The notes under the pieces were generated by a model. That model did not search any database. It saw only the letters and a list, made by a program, of their open reading frames with translations, and was not told the DNA's origin. Of a stretch of DNA of 64,000 nucleotides, positions 7,467 to 19,090 are shown one piece after another; position 1 is the stretch's first letter, and every line of letters begins with the position of its first letter. The DNA is from Calothrix sp. PCC 6303 (GTDB lineage: Bacteria > Cyanobacteriota > Cyanobacteriia > Cyanobacteriales > Nostocaceae). Position numbers and translations under genes: made by a program. The stretch covers positions 4,092,001 to 4,156,000 of the forward strand of contig NC_019751.1 of NCBI RefSeq assembly GCF_000317435.1, written 5' to 3'.

Positions 7467-10388
7467 ATGGCAGCGAGTATAGACGACGATTACGCGCAGA
7501 TATATCAACAGGCTCTCACAGCCTATGCAAAACAAAGTTACGAAGAGGCAGCCGCTTTAATTGATCAAGTGGTGCAAAATATACCTAGTGACCCCAACAC
7601 TCATTTGCTGCGAGGTCATATATATTTCGTTTTGCAGGATTTTGATGTGGCAAAAGCCGAGTATAAGCAGGTGTTGGATTTAACAAAAGATCCAGAAATT
7701 ACTAGCTTTGCTAAAAATGGTTTAGAAAGTATTGTTCAGTATCAACAACCAACAGAAACTAACGCTAGTGTTGCATTTTCAGAACTTTCTTTCAATACAG
7801 AAGCTTCGGTAGTGGGAAATTCAACCCAAGATTTTCTCGAACCATCTTTTGATTTGAATAATGATACTAAGGGGAATAATACTAGTGAGGATTTGTCTTC
7901 CTTTGGGAACTTAAATGCCGACTTTGATTTGAGCGTTTTTAGTGATTCTGGCTTGGATAGTGTAGGTCATAATTCATCAGTAACTAATCCCTTTGATTTA
8001 CCTGCGGATAGTGCCATTTTTGGAAAATCAGGTGATTTATCCCAAAAATCTAGTACTCAAAACCCATTCGCAACTAATCCCAATGATTTAGAACCTGAAT
8101 CTAATGGAAAGACTGAACTACCGGGATTTTGGCAAGAAGATATAAGTTTGACTGGTGGAGTATCCGCAGCAGTTAAAGAAAATACAACTTTTGGTCAAGC
8201 AGATTCGGGCAAAGTTGACGAAGATTTTTCCTTTTCGCAATTCGATTTACCATCTGGTGAGTTGGGAGATTCTTCTAATTTCTTTCTAAACAGTGCTTTT
8301 TCTCCAGAAACTACCACTGAGAAAAAATTAAATGTAACAAGTATTGATGAAGCTGTAAAAGCACAAAATGATTCTATAAAAAATGATAATTTAGCATCTA
8401 ATAGTCAAGAAAGTTCTACCCAGGGAGAAACAAAATCAACATCTGGAACAAATACATTTTCAACTTTTGATTTGACTCCAGAAGCAAAAGCAACCACAGA
8501 AGTAAATGATTTGGAAGATAATCATAACTTTGACTTTGAAGCATTCGAGTCTGCCTTTGGCGCTGATAGTCTAATTGATGTAGAAAAAACTGGAGCTGTA
8601 ACTTCAGGTAACAATACAACTTCTAATAATCAAGTCAAGCAAAATAATATTGAATTCTTGGATGATTTTGATGATTTTGATGATTTGGGTAATATTCCCG
8701 GATTTGATTTAACAAATGAATCCTCTTTTGGAGATTCACAATTACGCTCAAATTCATTTACAAGTAGTAAACAGTCTTCAACGAAAGCTTCTGAAGCTAA
8801 ATCTGTGGGACAACAGCAAAGCGGTGTAAAATCGCCCGGTAACGGGAACCGTGATGATGAGTTATTTAGTATCACTGCATCCCAAGAAGCTATGCCTATT
8901 TTTACTAATTCCGATGTTAGTAAAATTGAGCCACATGTAAATTTTGAGCAGGGTTTTCTTGCACCTTTAGAAAATGCTCCTTTACCTAAAAAACAATGGT
9001 TTATTGCCGGTGCTGTAGGGATTGCTTCCACCATCGCGGCGGCAATTGTTAGTTATACTGTAAGCAATTTCTTTGCTAACCCTGAACAACGTCAAGCAGT
9101 CCAAAATACTGGGTTTTTGATGGCACTAGTAGCTGGGGTTACAGGTGGAGCAACCGCTGGAGTGATGGGAAGTTTGAGCCTGCGTCCGATCCGTCGTTCG
9201 ACTCAAGATTTGCAAACCCAGTTTGATTTGGTGCGTCAGGGAAATTTGAATGTTCAAGCAACTGTGTATTCCGAGGATGAATTCGGACATTTAGCTGCTG
9301 GTTTCAATGAGATGACCAGGGTAATTTTTACTACTACCAATGAAGCTACACGCAAAGCTCAAGAACAGGAAGAAGCTAAAGAAAACTTGCAACGTCAGGT
9401 GATTCGTCTCCTGGATGACGTGGAAGGGGCGGCTAGGGGTGATTTGACTGTGCAAGCAGAAGTTACTGCTGACGTTTTGGGAGCAGTTGCGGATGCCTTT
9501 AACCTGACAATTCAAAACCTCCGGGATATCGTTCAACAGGTAAAGGTGGCAGCGCGGGAAGTTACCAAAGGAGCTACCAATTCAGAGACATTTGCTAGAG
9601 CATTATCTACTGATGCTTTGCGGCAAGCAGAAGAATTGGCGGTGACATTAAATTCTGTTCAGGTAATGACTGATTCGATTCAACGTGTGGCAGAAGCGGC
9701 ACGGGAAGCCGAAACTGTGGCACGAGATGCCAGCGCGATCGCTATTAAAGGTGGCGAAGCAGTGGAAAACACCGTGGCTGGTATTTTGGAAATTCGAGAA
9801 ACAGTTGCAGAAACTACTAGAAAAGTCAAGAGATTAGCAGAATCATCTCAAGAAATTTCCAAGATTGTGGCATTGATTTCGCAAATTGCTTCCCGTACTA
9901 ACTTATTGGCTTTGAATGCTTCCATTGAAGCAGCGCGTGCAGGTGAAGCGGGACGAGGATTTGCAATCGTTGCCGACGAAGTACGGCAGTTAGCAGATAA
10001 GTCAGCTAAATCCCTGAAGGAAATCGAACAAATCGTGATGCAAATTCAGAGCGAAACGAGTTCGGTAATGACAGCGATGGAGGAGGGGACACAGCAGGTA
10101 ATTCAAGGAACCAAGCTAGCTGAAGAAGCCAAGCGATCGCTTGATAACATCATCCAGGTTGCAAACCGCATTGATACCTTAGTTTGTTCCATTACTGCTG
10201 ACACTGTAGATCAAACCGATACTTCACGAGCAGTCGCTCAAGTTATGCAGTCGGTAGAGTTAACTGCACAGGAAACTTCTCAAGAAGCTCAACGTGTGTC
10301 AGGTGCGCTGCAACATTTAGTTGGTGTATCCCGTGACTTGATTGCTTCTGTGGAACGTTTCCGTGTTGAAACTGCTGAATCGAGATAG
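7467..10388 (+). CDS. hmpD: Methyl-accepting chemotaxis protein HmpD
   Basis: This 973 aa receptor starts at an ATG with CGGAGG at a good distance. Residues about 1-90 look like TPR-type helices ([23 protein letters not shown]). About 90-500 is acidic, Asn/Ser/Phe-rich and probably disordered, with NPF and DDFDDL motifs. Two hydrophobic segments lie near 512-533 and 547-568, with only about 14 residues between them, so there is no extracytoplasmic sensor domain. A HAMP domain (from about 570) and a second HAMP-like segment follow, then the MCP signalling domain (about 700-965) with the hairpin tip [20 protein letters not shown]. It should feed HmpC/HmpE in the pilus-motility pathway. Input may be through the cytoplasmic N-terminus. 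Confidence 0.92.
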   Translation: MAASIDDDYAQIYQQALTAYAKQSYEEAAALIDQVVQNIPSDPNTHLLRGHIYFVLQDFDVAKAEYKQVLDLTKDPEITSFAKNGLESIVQYQQPTETNASVAFSELSFNTEASVVGNSTQDFLEPSFDLNNDTKGNNTSEDLSSFGNLNADFDLSVFSDSGLDSVGHNSSVTNPFDLPADSAIFGKSGDLSQKSSTQNPFATNPNDLEPESNGKTELPGFWQEDISLTGGVSAAVKENTTFGQADSGKVDEDFSFSQFDLPSGELGDSSNFFLNSAFSPETTTEKKLNVTSIDEAVKAQNDSIKNDNLASNSQESSTQGETKSTSGTNTFSTFDLTPEAKATTEVNDLEDNHNFDFEAFESAFGADSLIDVEKTGAVTSGNNTTSNNQVKQNNIEFLDDFDDFDDLGNIPGFDLTNESSFGDSQLRSNSFTSSKQSSTKASEAKSVGQQQSGVKSPGNGNRDDELFSITASQEAMPIFTNSDVSKIEPHVNFEQGFLAPLENAPLPKKQWFIAGAVGIASTIAAAIVSYTVSNFFANPEQRQAVQNTGFLMALVAGVTGGATAGVMGSLSLRPIRRSTQDLQTQFDLVRQGNLNVQATVYSEDEFGHLAAGFNEMTRVIFTTTNEATRKAQEQEEAKENLQRQVIRLLDDVEGAARGDLTVQAEVTADVLGAVADAFNLTIQNLRDIVQQVKVAAREVTKGATNSETFARALSTDALRQAEELAVTLNSVQVMTDSIQRVAEAAREAETVARDASAIAIKGGEAVENTVAGILEIRETVAETTRKVKRLAESSQEISKIVALISQIASRTNLLALNASIEAARAGEAGRGFAIVADEVRQLADKSAKSLKEIEQIVMQIQSETSSVMTAMEEGTQQVIQGTKLAEEAKRSLDNIIQVANRIDTLVCSITADTVDQTDTSRAVAQVMQSVELTAQETSQEAQRVSGALQHLVGVSRDLIASVERFRVETAESR

Positions 10389-10480
10389 CACGCTCAACAA
10401 TTTTTCCTAGTTGTTAACAGTTAACTGCTGACTGTTAACTGTCAAAAACTTCTAACTTTTAACTTCCAACTTTTAAAATT
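10389..10480. repeat. TAACTG-type short repeat between hmpD and hmpE
   Basis: The 92 bp gap contains inverted and direct TAACTG/CAGTTA units (about 10412-10442) followed by CTTTTAACTTCCAACTTTTAA. Similar units lie at the tilS/hmpF junction (2760-2790) and before tilS. No promoter is obvious. Confidence 0.5.
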
Positions 10481-13400
10481 ATGCTTTCCGAACAACAGCA
10501 GCGGATTTTAGGTTACTTTATCGAAGAAGCGCGAGACCATCTCAATACAATTGAGCAGGGTTTATTAAATCTCCAAGCAACTCTGAACGACTCAGAGATG
10601 ATTAATGAGGTTTTTCGTGCTGCACACTCGATTAAAGGTGGATCAGCGATGTTGGGTTTGAGCAGTATCCAACGTACTGCTCACCGATTAGAGGATTGTT
10701 TTAAAGTTTTGAAGGAAAACCCAATTCAGGTTGACCAAAAGTTAGAATCACTGTTTCTGGGTGTATCTGATACCTTGAAGGTGTTGTTGGAGCATTTGAG
10801 TGGACCATTTGGTTTGTCAGAGGAAGCTGCAAAGAACTTGATGTCGGAAGCAGAACCCGTATTTGGCTGGTTAAATGAGCATTTGGAATTGTTGTTGGGA
10901 CAGCAAACTGGTGCTAATAATATTAAAATTAGTACCCTTGAAACCTCTCAACCAACAGGTTCTAAGGAAAATGTGCCAATTTCTCAAGCTTCTTGGCAAA
11001 ATTTCCAAACACAAGTTTTGCAGCAATTACGGGAAATGTTGCAGCAATTTAAACAAACAGCAACACCCGAATCTCGCCAAAAATTGATTGCTAATTGTCA
11101 GCGTTTAGTGACAGTTGGGGAAGAATTATCTTTAATGAATTGGTGCAGTTTATGCATGGCAACCGAAAGTGCGATCGCTAATGAGGAGAATACCTACCTA
11201 ACTTTAGCAAAGGTTGTCATTACTGAGATTAAGCAAGCTCTGGAATTAGCACTTGCTAATAGGGATGGGGAAATTACCATTAGTTCCCAATTAGAGGGAT
11301 TAATGAGTATCCCTGACATCAAGTTATTGGAAATTGATGACAATTTATTCCCAGAACCTACCGATATTAATCGTTCAGAAATTGATCCTAGAGATACTTT
11401 TAATAATGCTCCATCAGATGCAGACGCTGATGCAATTAGTAATTTATTTGAATCAGCTGACGAGTCTTTGATCGAAGACAGCGATCGCATCGACGATTTG
11501 TTTTATTTGTCTGAAGAAATCCCACAATTATCAGATTTATCCACCACTTTAGACACTGAAGATGACAATCAGATTAACGATTTGTTGGATCTAACTGAAC
11601 AACTTCAAACTAATGAGCAACTTGCAACAACTAGCTCTACTTCATCAAGTGATAATATCGATAGTTTATTTGAACTTTCAGAACAACTAGATGGTTTATC
11701 TGAAACCCCTCAATCACCTAATACCAAAGCTAGTGAGCAAATAGAAAACCTCCTGGAACTAACTAGTCAACTGGAAAATATCGATGATCTTGGTTTTGAT
11801 GAAGAAGCAAATGATCTAACCACAAGTAATATTTTTGACGCGAATGGACCAGAGGTAGGACTTGCGGAATTAACAGAATTAGATCAATTATTTGGTGATA
11901 ATAGTCCTGAACTTGAAGTCAATTGGCAAGAACAAGAAATTTCCGAATCTACCACAACAAATCATATAGATACGGAAAACTTTCAATCTGAAGAATTATT
12001 TGTCATTAACACTGACGTTGAAGAGTTATTACTTTTTGAAGACAGCACTAATATTCAAGAACGTCAACTTGCTGCAACTCCAAAAGAGGAATTAACAATT
12101 GTTCAACTATTTGGTGGTTTTCTAGATGAAACATCAGAAATAGACAGCAAAGCAAATGATTTTATCAGCGTTGATAATATTAATATTACCACCGATAATG
12201 ATCATAAAATAGCAACGGATGAAGAAAGTGATTTAGATCGGTTGTTCTTAGACGCTTCTGAAAATAATTTTGGCGAAGAAGTTAATTTGTTCGATTTTTC
12301 AGATACCAAACAAGAACCTGTTGAAACGGTTACTTTAGCCTACGAAAATTTGAACGGGGCAGCTGTTTTAGAAGCAACATCTTCACTATCTATACCGGAA
12401 GACGATTTTAGTGATTTATTTGAAACTACGCAGCCAGCATTCTCGGAATTATCTCCAGTTGATGATGATTTTAGCTCTTTTTGGACACCAGATCAACAAG
12501 ATGAACGTTCAAATCTCACATCAAATCCTCAACAAGATGTAACTACAGGTTTAGATGATAGTTTCTTTGCAGGAATATCTGAACCAAATGATTTGAATAG
12601 TTTAGATCTTGATTTACAACAACATCAATTCGATTTGTTGTTTGTAGAAGATGCTGAAGATGATTTATTTGAACAGTTGGCAGAAGTCGAAAATCCACAG
12701 GAAACTAATAGTTTATTATCTGCGGTAGATGAATCATCAACTACATCAGCAGTGGCTGTTGACGATACAATGGAATTATCAGGTTCCAATCAAGGAGCCA
12801 AATCGATAGATGATGTAGATCCATTTAGTGTCGAAAATTTAGTAGCTCCTTTAGATGTAACAGACAATAATCCTTTTGCTTTGCATCCTCCAGATAATTA
12901 TACTGTCGGCAATATTGAAGATCCTTTTGCTATTGGTCTTTCAGATAATCCTGTAGTCGGTAGCAATCAAAATCCGTTTGCTGTGGAAGCAGTACATAAT
13001 TTTAATGATGATTTATTTGGTATTGAAAAATCCGATATTGATGAAGTTAATGTTTTTGACTCGACATCTACTAATTTATTAAATGAATCTTTAGGGATTA
13101 CTGATTATTCATTAGATGAGTCAGTAAGTTCAAGTTTAGATTCGTTGGAAACATCAGATAATTCATTAGATGAGTTAGCAAATTTAACTTTAGACTCACT
13201 AGAAACATCAGATAATTCATTAGATGAGTTAGCAAATTTAACTTTAGATTCACTAGAAACATCAGATAATTCATTAGATGAGTTAGCAAATTTAACTTTA
13301 GATTCACTAGAAACATCAGATAATTCATTAGACGAGTTAGCAAATTTAACTTTAGATTCTCTAGAAACATCAGATAATTCATTAGATGAGTCAGTAAGTT

Positions 13401-16099
13401 CAAGTTTAGATTCGTTGGAAACATCAGATAATTCATTAGATGAGTCAGCAAATTTAACTTTAGATTCACTAGAAACATCAGATAATTCATTAGATTTCAG
13501 TTTAGATTCGTTGGAAGCATCAGATAATTTATTAGATGAATTAAATTATAAATCGGATGAAAATGACCAAGAAATAAACCACCAAACACTACTTTTCGAT
13601 GAGAAAGAGCAAACAAAAAAAGTAGAAACACTCCCTGCAACAAATCAAAATATAGAGACATTTTCTGAAGAAATATCTCTGACATTCGATGATGACTTAG
13701 TAGATTTATTTTCGTTCAATTTGGATGAGATCAGTGATGAAACTACCTCGGAAAATGCAAGCATAGAATTATCTAAAATTATCCAGAATAAAGATGAAAT
13801 AAATTCGAGCCAGACAACCGAAGAAAACGTCAATAATATTCATGTACTTGATGAATTTGACGAATTAGAAGCATTACTAAACGGAGAGGGAACAACAGAA
13901 TCCATTGCTGTTGATGATTTTGCAGAATTAGAAGCCTTATTACTAACAGAGACAGAAAAATCACCCCTGACAGCCATAACACCAGCTAATCAAAATATAC
14001 AGAAAGCTAGTGCATCTGCTGGGATAGAGATAGTCGATGAATTTAGTGATTTGGAAAAACTACTAGGTGATGCTGATAGTAGTATTTCAGCAACCGGAAA
14101 TGGAATTAATGTAAGCAAAATTCAACGCCAAATTCCGCGTCGAACTGCACGATTTGAGCAGTTGATGAAGGTACCCGTAAAGCACTTAGACGACTTAAGT
14201 AACTTGGTGGGTGAATTAGTAGTTAACCGGAACACCCTAGAACAAGATCATGAACGGATGCGTCAATCACTCGATAATTTACTACATCAAGTACATCAGT
14301 TGAGTGATGTCGGTGCGAGAATGCAGGAATTATATGAGCGATCGCTTCTGGAATCTTCCCTGCTAGCCACAAGGAAAAATGGTATCACCTTCGGGGGCAG
14401 TAATAATAACAATAATAATACTAGCGCGCTGGTTGAAAGCGATCGCGGTTTCAATGAACTGGAGATGGACAGGTTCACACCCTTCCACACCCTTTCCCAG
14501 GAAATGATCGAATTAATTGTCCGAGTCAGGGAATCAGCTAGCGATATTGACTTTGTAACTGAAGAAACTGAACGGGTTGCGCGACAATTCCGTCAGGTTA
14601 CAACCCAAATCCAAGAAGGACTCACCAGAACCAGAATGGTTCCGTTTTCCCAGGTTGCCGACCGCGTGCGTCGTGGTGTGCGCGATAATGCGATTAAGTG
14701 CGGCAAACAAGTTGATTTAATTATCGAAGGTCAAGATACCCTAATTGATAAAGTAATTTTAGAGCATCTGACCGACCCACTAGTGCATATGTTGAATAAT
14801 GCGATCGCGCATGGAATCGAAACCCCAGAGGAACGACAATCGAAAGGGAAACAAGATGTTGGTGTAATTACTGTTCGAGCTTTTCACCAAGGGAACCAAA
14901 CTGTACTCGCTGTCGGTGATGATGGTGCCGGAATTGACCCGGAAATGGTTAAAGAAAAAGCCATCAGAGTCGGTTTAATTACACCGGAAGATGCCCTCTT
15001 CATGTCCCGTACAGAGGTATACGATCTCCTGTTTGAACCCAACTTCAGCACCAAAGACCAAGCTGATGATCTGGCTGGACGTGGTGTGGGGATGGATGTT
15101 GTCCGCACAAGCATCACTGAAATTAGAGGTGTAATTAATACCGATTCCCACATTGGTAAAGGTACCACATTTACTATTCGTTTACCTCTGACTCTCAGTA
15201 TTTGTAAGGCACTATGCTGCGTCTCCGATCGTTCCAAAATCGCCTTCCCGATGGATGGTGTTGAAGACACCCTCGATATCTCACCCAAAAGTGTTCAACA
15301 AAACGCCGAAGGTGATTCATATATTATGTGGCGTGATATCCAATTACCATTCAAACCACTTAAAGATCTTTTGACCCTAAATCGTCAACTGAGTCGGGGA
15401 AATGTCTATGGTGGCAACCGAGATGATGACATGATTTCAGTTGTAGTAATCCGCTCGGCAAACACCTTAATCGGTCTTCAGGTAGACTTAGTACTCAGTG
15501 AACAGGAAATCGTAATTAAACAATTCGAGGGACCAGCACCTAAACCCGTCGGTGTAGCCGGAGCAACGGTACTTGGGGACGGAAGAATTATGGCGATCGC
15601 GGATGTTCTAGAAATCATTGATTTATTCCAGGGACGCACATCCAAACAAAGCATTATTAGCTGGGAACCAGTCAGCACGGAAACTGTAGTTGCCAAAGTA
15701 GATCCCACAGTTCTCATTGTGGATGACTCAATTACTGTCCGTGAGCTACTTTCACTCACCTTTAACAAAGCTGGATATCGCGTTGAACAAGCTCGTGATG
15801 GTCAGGAAGCCTGGGAAAAACTACGCTCTGGACTCCCCTGCGATATCGTTTTCTGTGATATTGAAATGCCCCGTTGCGACGGATTAGAACTACTATCACG
15901 CATTCAAAAAGAAAGTAGTCTCAGCCATCTACCCATTGCCATGCTGACATCACGCGGGGCAGATAAGCACAAACAAATGGCAATTAACCTTGGTGCGAGT
16001 GGTTACTTCACCAAACCTTACTTAGAAGAAGCTTTGTTAGAAGCTGCTAGCAGAATGCTTAAGGGTGAAAAGCTGGTTGGAAGTGCCAACGCTGGATAA
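10481..16099 (+). CDS. hmpE: CheA-type hybrid histidine kinase HmpE with long repeat-bearing linker
   Basis: At 1872 aa this is unusually long for a CheA hybrid. The order is an Hpt domain (about 8-115) with phospho-acceptor His49 in AAHSIKGGSAMLG, a second helical region to about 270, and a very acidic disordered linker from about 290 to 1210. The dimerisation helix begins FEQLMKVPVKHLDDL. The ATPase follows, with N box VHMLNNAIAHGIE near 1435, G1 DDGAGID near 1478 and G2 GRGVGMDVV near 1533. A CheW-like domain (about 1590-1730) and a C-terminal receiver (about 1744-1865, Asp1793 in FCDIEMP, TKPY lysine) complete it. The linker carries seven 18-residue tandem repeats (13106-13483). It should phosphorylate HmpB and its own receiver. 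Confidence 0.93.
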   Translation: MLSEQQQRILGYFIEEARDHLNTIEQGLLNLQATLNDSEMINEVFRAAHSIKGGSAMLGLSSIQRTAHRLEDCFKVLKENPIQVDQKLESLFLGVSDTLKVLLEHLSGPFGLSEEAAKNLMSEAEPVFGWLNEHLELLLGQQTGANNIKISTLETSQPTGSKENVPISQASWQNFQTQVLQQLREMLQQFKQTATPESRQKLIANCQRLVTVGEELSLMNWCSLCMATESAIANEENTYLTLAKVVITEIKQALELALANRDGEITISSQLEGLMSIPDIKLLEIDDNLFPEPTDINRSEIDPRDTFNNAPSDADADAISNLFESADESLIEDSDRIDDLFYLSEEIPQLSDLSTTLDTEDDNQINDLLDLTEQLQTNEQLATTSSTSSSDNIDSLFELSEQLDGLSETPQSPNTKASEQIENLLELTSQLENIDDLGFDEEANDLTTSNIFDANGPEVGLAELTELDQLFGDNSPELEVNWQEQEISESTTTNHIDTENFQSEELFVINTDVEELLLFEDSTNIQERQLAATPKEELTIVQLFGGFLDETSEIDSKANDFISVDNINITTDNDHKIATDEESDLDRLFLDASENNFGEEVNLFDFSDTKQEPVETVTLAYENLNGAAVLEATSSLSIPEDDFSDLFETTQPAFSELSPVDDDFSSFWTPDQQDERSNLTSNPQQDVTTGLDDSFFAGISEPNDLNSLDLDLQQHQFDLLFVEDAEDDLFEQLAEVENPQETNSLLSAVDESSTTSAVAVDDTMELSGSNQGAKSIDDVDPFSVENLVAPLDVTDNNPFALHPPDNYTVGNIEDPFAIGLSDNPVVGSNQNPFAVEAVHNFNDDLFGIEKSDIDEVNVFDSTSTNLLNESLGITDYSLDESVSSSLDSLETSDNSLDELANLTLDSLETSDNSLDELANLTLDSLETSDNSLDELANLTLDSLETSDNSLDELANLTLDSLETSDNSLDESVSSSLDSLETSDNSLDESANLTLDSLETSDNSLDFSLDSLEASDNLLDELNYKSDENDQEINHQTLLFDEKEQTKKVETLPATNQNIETFSEEISLTFDDDLVDLFSFNLDEISDETTSENASIELSKIIQNKDEINSSQTTEENVNNIHVLDEFDELEALLNGEGTTESIAVDDFAELEALLLTETEKSPLTAITPANQNIQKASASAGIEIVDEFSDLEKLLGDADSSISATGNGINVSKIQRQIPRRTARFEQLMKVPVKHLDDLSNLVGELVVNRNTLEQDHERMRQSLDNLLHQVHQLSDVGARMQELYERSLLESSLLATRKNGITFGGSNNNNNNTSALVESDRGFNELEMDRFTPFHTLSQEMIELIVRVRESASDIDFVTEETERVARQFRQVTTQIQEGLTRTRMVPFSQVADRVRRGVRDNAIKCGKQVDLIIEGQDTLIDKVILEHLTDPLVHMLNNAIAHGIETPEERQSKGKQDVGVITVRAFHQGNQTVLAVGDDGAGIDPEMVKEKAIRVGLITPEDALFMSRTEVYDLLFEPNFSTKDQADDLAGRGVGMDVVRTSITEIRGVINTDSHIGKGTTFTIRLPLTLSICKALCCVSDRSKIAFPMDGVEDTLDISPKSVQQNAEGDSYIMWRDIQLPFKPLKDLLTLNRQLSRGNVYGGNRDDDMISVVVIRSANTLIGLQVDLVLSEQEIVIKQFEGPAPKPVGVAGATVLGDGRIMAIADVLEIIDLFQGRTSKQSIISWEPVSTETVVAKVDPTVLIVDDSITVRELLSLTFNKAGYRVEQARDGQEAWEKLRSGLPCDIVFCDIEMPRCDGLELLSRIQKESSLSHLPIAMLTSRGADKHKQMAINLGASGYFTKPYLEEALLEAASRMLKGEKLVGSANAG
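13106..13525 (+). repeat. 54 bp (18-residue) tandem repeats inside hmpE
   Basis: Seven complete units of 54 bp run from 13106 to 13483, followed by a shortened 42 bp unit to 13525. The main unit codes for NSLDELANLTLDSLETSD. Units 1 and 6 carry ESVSSS in place of ELANLT, and unit 7 carries ESANLT. The copies differ at few, mostly silent, positions, which points to recent expansion by slippage or unequal exchange. They lie in the disordered linker (residues 876-1015). Confidence 0.95.
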
Positions 16100-16109
16100 C
16101 ATTTCCCCG

Positions 16110-16168
16110 GAGAAAAAATCCCGAAAGTATTGATAAATAAATGTTTTCTAGTTATTCAGCAAGCCCTA
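16110..16168 (-). repeat. Partial copy of the TAGGGCTTGCTG element
   Basis: The reverse complement of this segment matches 25510-25568 with about 3 differences in 59 bases, starting at the TAGGGCTTGCTGAATAACTA end. Only one end is present, so it is a deleted copy of the element at 25505-25664. Confidence 0.8.
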
Positions 16169-16230
16169 TTTAATGCTTCAAATCAGCAAATCAGCGGGGA
16201 TAAACTCAACAGACTATAAAACAAAAACAA

Positions 16231-16255
16231 AGAGACGTAGCAATGCTACGTCTCT
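16231..16255 (-). terminator. Terminator of the aldolase gene (GTAGAGACG-type palindrome)
   Basis: The arms AGAGACGTAGCA and TGCTACGTCTCT form a perfect 12 bp stem around one base. Read on the minus strand it is followed by TTTGTTTTTGTTTT, so it fits an intrinsic terminator 46 bp after fba. It may also help end hmpE transcripts coming from the other side. Confidence 0.75.
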
Positions 16256-16301
16256 ACAACAATCGTTTCTATTTTGAAAAACTACTATTACTGATCAAAA
16301 A

Positions 16302-17381
16302 CTAAACTTTTGCAGCAGCTTTAGTGAATGCAGCCAATTCACCCTTAGCATACTTAGCAGCAAAATCATCAAGACTTACTTGCTTGATTTTGCTTGCATT
16401 ACCAGCAGTTTCAAATTGTTGATAACGTTCAGCACAAACCTTCTGCATGTATTTAATAGAGGGTTTGAGGAAGTGACGGGGGTCGAATTCCTTGGGATCT
16501 TTTGCCAATGCTTCACGAACAGCAGCGGTGATTGCTAAACGGTTATCGGTGTCGATATTGACTTTACGAACACCGCACTTAATACCTTTTTGAATTTCTT
16601 CAACAGGTACACCGTAGGTTTCAGGAATTTGTCCACCATACTGGTTAATCAAAGCAATCAAATCTTCAGGAACTGAAGAAGAACCATGCATTACCAAGTG
16701 GGTATTAGGTAAGCGACGGTGAATTTCTTCAATTCGGCTAATTGCCAAAATTTCGCCTGTTGGTTTGCGGGTAAATTTGTAAGCACCGTGGCTGGTACCG
16801 ATAGCTACTGCTAACGCGTCAACTTGGGTTTGCTCAACAAATTGTACTGCTTCGTCTGGGTCGGTTAGTAGTTGGGAATGGTCGAGTTTGCCTTCAAAAC
16901 CGTGTCCGTCTTCAGCTTCACCCATACCAGTTTCCAAGGAACCCAAGCAACCGAGTTCACCTTCAACGCTCACACCTAGAGAGTGAGCAACTTTGACCAC
17001 TTCATGAGTAACGCTGACGTTGTACTCAAAGCTAGCAGGAGACTTAGCATCAGCTTGTAGTGAGCCGTCCATCATAACGCTGGTGAAACCGTGCTTCATT
17101 GCTGAGTAGCAAGTTGCAGGCTCGTTACCATGGTCTTGGTGCATCACGATGGGGATATGGGGGTAGGTTTCCACCGCAGCCAAAATCAAGTGACGGAGGA
17201 AGTTCTCGCCAGCATACTTACGAGCGCCACGAGAAGCTTGTAAAATTACGGGGCTATCTGTTTCATGGGCAGCCTGCATGATTGCCTGAATCTGCTCCAA
17301 GTTATTAACGTTAAAAGCTGGGATGCCGTAACCGTTCTCAGCAGCATGATCCAACATTAAACGCATTGGTACGAGCGCCAT
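16302..17381 (-). CDS. fba: Fructose-bisphosphate aldolase, class II
   Basis: This zinc-dependent aldolase of the Calvin cycle and glycolysis cleaves or forms fructose-1,6-bisphosphate, and in cyanobacteria also sedoheptulose-1,7-bisphosphate. The 359 aa length and blocks such as [22 protein letters not shown] (metal ligands), [19 protein letters not shown] and [10 protein letters not shown] match the cyanobacterial CbbA/FbaA type. The start is the ATG at 17381, with AGGAGG upstream (minus strand, about 17390). It stands alone between hmpE and tRNA-Lys, with its own terminator. Confidence 0.97.
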   Translation of the reverse strand: MALVPMRLMLDHAAENGYGIPAFNVNNLEQIQAIMQAAHETDSPVILQASRGARKYAGENFLRHLILAAVETYPHIPIVMHQDHGNEPATCYSAMKHGFTSVMMDGSLQADAKSPASFEYNVSVTHEVVKVAHSLGVSVEGELGCLGSLETGMGEAEDGHGFEGKLDHSQLLTDPDEAVQFVEQTQVDALAVAIGTSHGAYKFTRKPTGEILAISRIEEIHRRLPNTHLVMHGSSSVPEDLIALINQYGGQIPETYGVPVEEIQKGIKCGVRKVNIDTDNRLAITAAVREALAKDPKEFDPRHFLKPSIKYMQKVCAERYQQFETAGNASKIKQVSLDDFAAKYAKGELAAFTKAAAKV

Positions 17382-17665
17382 AGATAGTCCTCCTAGTGTG
17401 GTTATAAGCTAGTTTATTCGAGACAAGCGTAGATTATTACGCTAATCTTAAGATTTTTTTCAAGTTCTTATAGGAAATTATAACTAGTGATGGGTGCTTA
17501 TGTTGAAAAAGTTTAAGTTGGAAATCAGAAATTAAGCCCTGAATCAGAATAAGTTAACAAGAGTTAACAACAAAAAATTATGAGCTACAGATCGTTTAAT
17601 ATCTGTAGCTCAGGATTCAGTATCTTCAATTTTCCAGTTTGAATTTTTAGTCTATATCTAAAAAA

Positions 17666-17737
17666 TGGGTCGCCTGGGATTCGAACCCAGGACCAGTCGG
17701 TTAAAAGCCGAATGCTCTACCACTGAGCTAGCGACCC
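17666..17737 (-). tRNA. trnK-UUU: tRNA-Lys (UUU)
   Basis: The minus strand folds into a full cloverleaf. The acceptor stem is GGGTCGC/GCGACCC with discriminator A, the D arm is GCTC/GAGC, the anticodon stem is TTCGG/CCGAC (one mismatch at its top) with loop CTTTTAA, and the T arm is CTGGG/CCCAG with TTCGAAT. The anticodon TTT gives lysine. CCA is not encoded. Confidence 0.97.
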
Positions 17738-17805
17738 TCGCCCGAAACTTTCTTTCCAAGCTTTATCACTTTAGCATACAGATCTGGATTTTTGTAAAGG
17801 GGTTT

Positions 17806-18864
<1,059 letters not shown>

Positions 18865-19090
18865 TAATTAGAAAGCGATTATTTGTATCGGCGATTTTGC
18901 GGAATTACGTTTGTTGGGGTCAAAATAGACGGCAAAGAGGCTGTGGCTTCTTACCTATACTCCGTAACGCTTGTCGCCGAGGAGAAGGGCTTACTCTCCC
19001 TACTAGAAAGCCCCCTTCCCTCTGCTTTCTCGGTAAAGGATGCTCAAAAAAAACCCCTGGTTGATTTTCAGGGATTCTGGGGAAGTTAAA
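18865..19090. other. Spacer with the pdhA terminator
   Basis: This stretch lies between the minisatellite and pdhA. Apart from the terminator at 19046-19073 it holds CT-rich sequence and nothing that I can assign. Confidence 0.5.
19046..19073 (-). terminator. Intrinsic terminator of pdhA
   Basis: On the minus strand CCCTG (complement of 19069-19073) pairs with CAGGG (19055-19059), followed by G and eight T (19046-19053). It begins 18 bp after the pdhA stop codon. Confidence 0.75.

Noticed and set aside
13098-13490. Minus-strand frame of repeated LKLNLLTHLMNYLMF units
   Set aside because: It is the complement of the 54 bp repeats in hmpE. The repeat keeps any frame open, and there is no independent evidence of translation.
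13106-13525. Possible CRISPR array
   Set aside because: The units are contiguous with no unique spacers and lie in a long coding frame. No cas genes are in the window.
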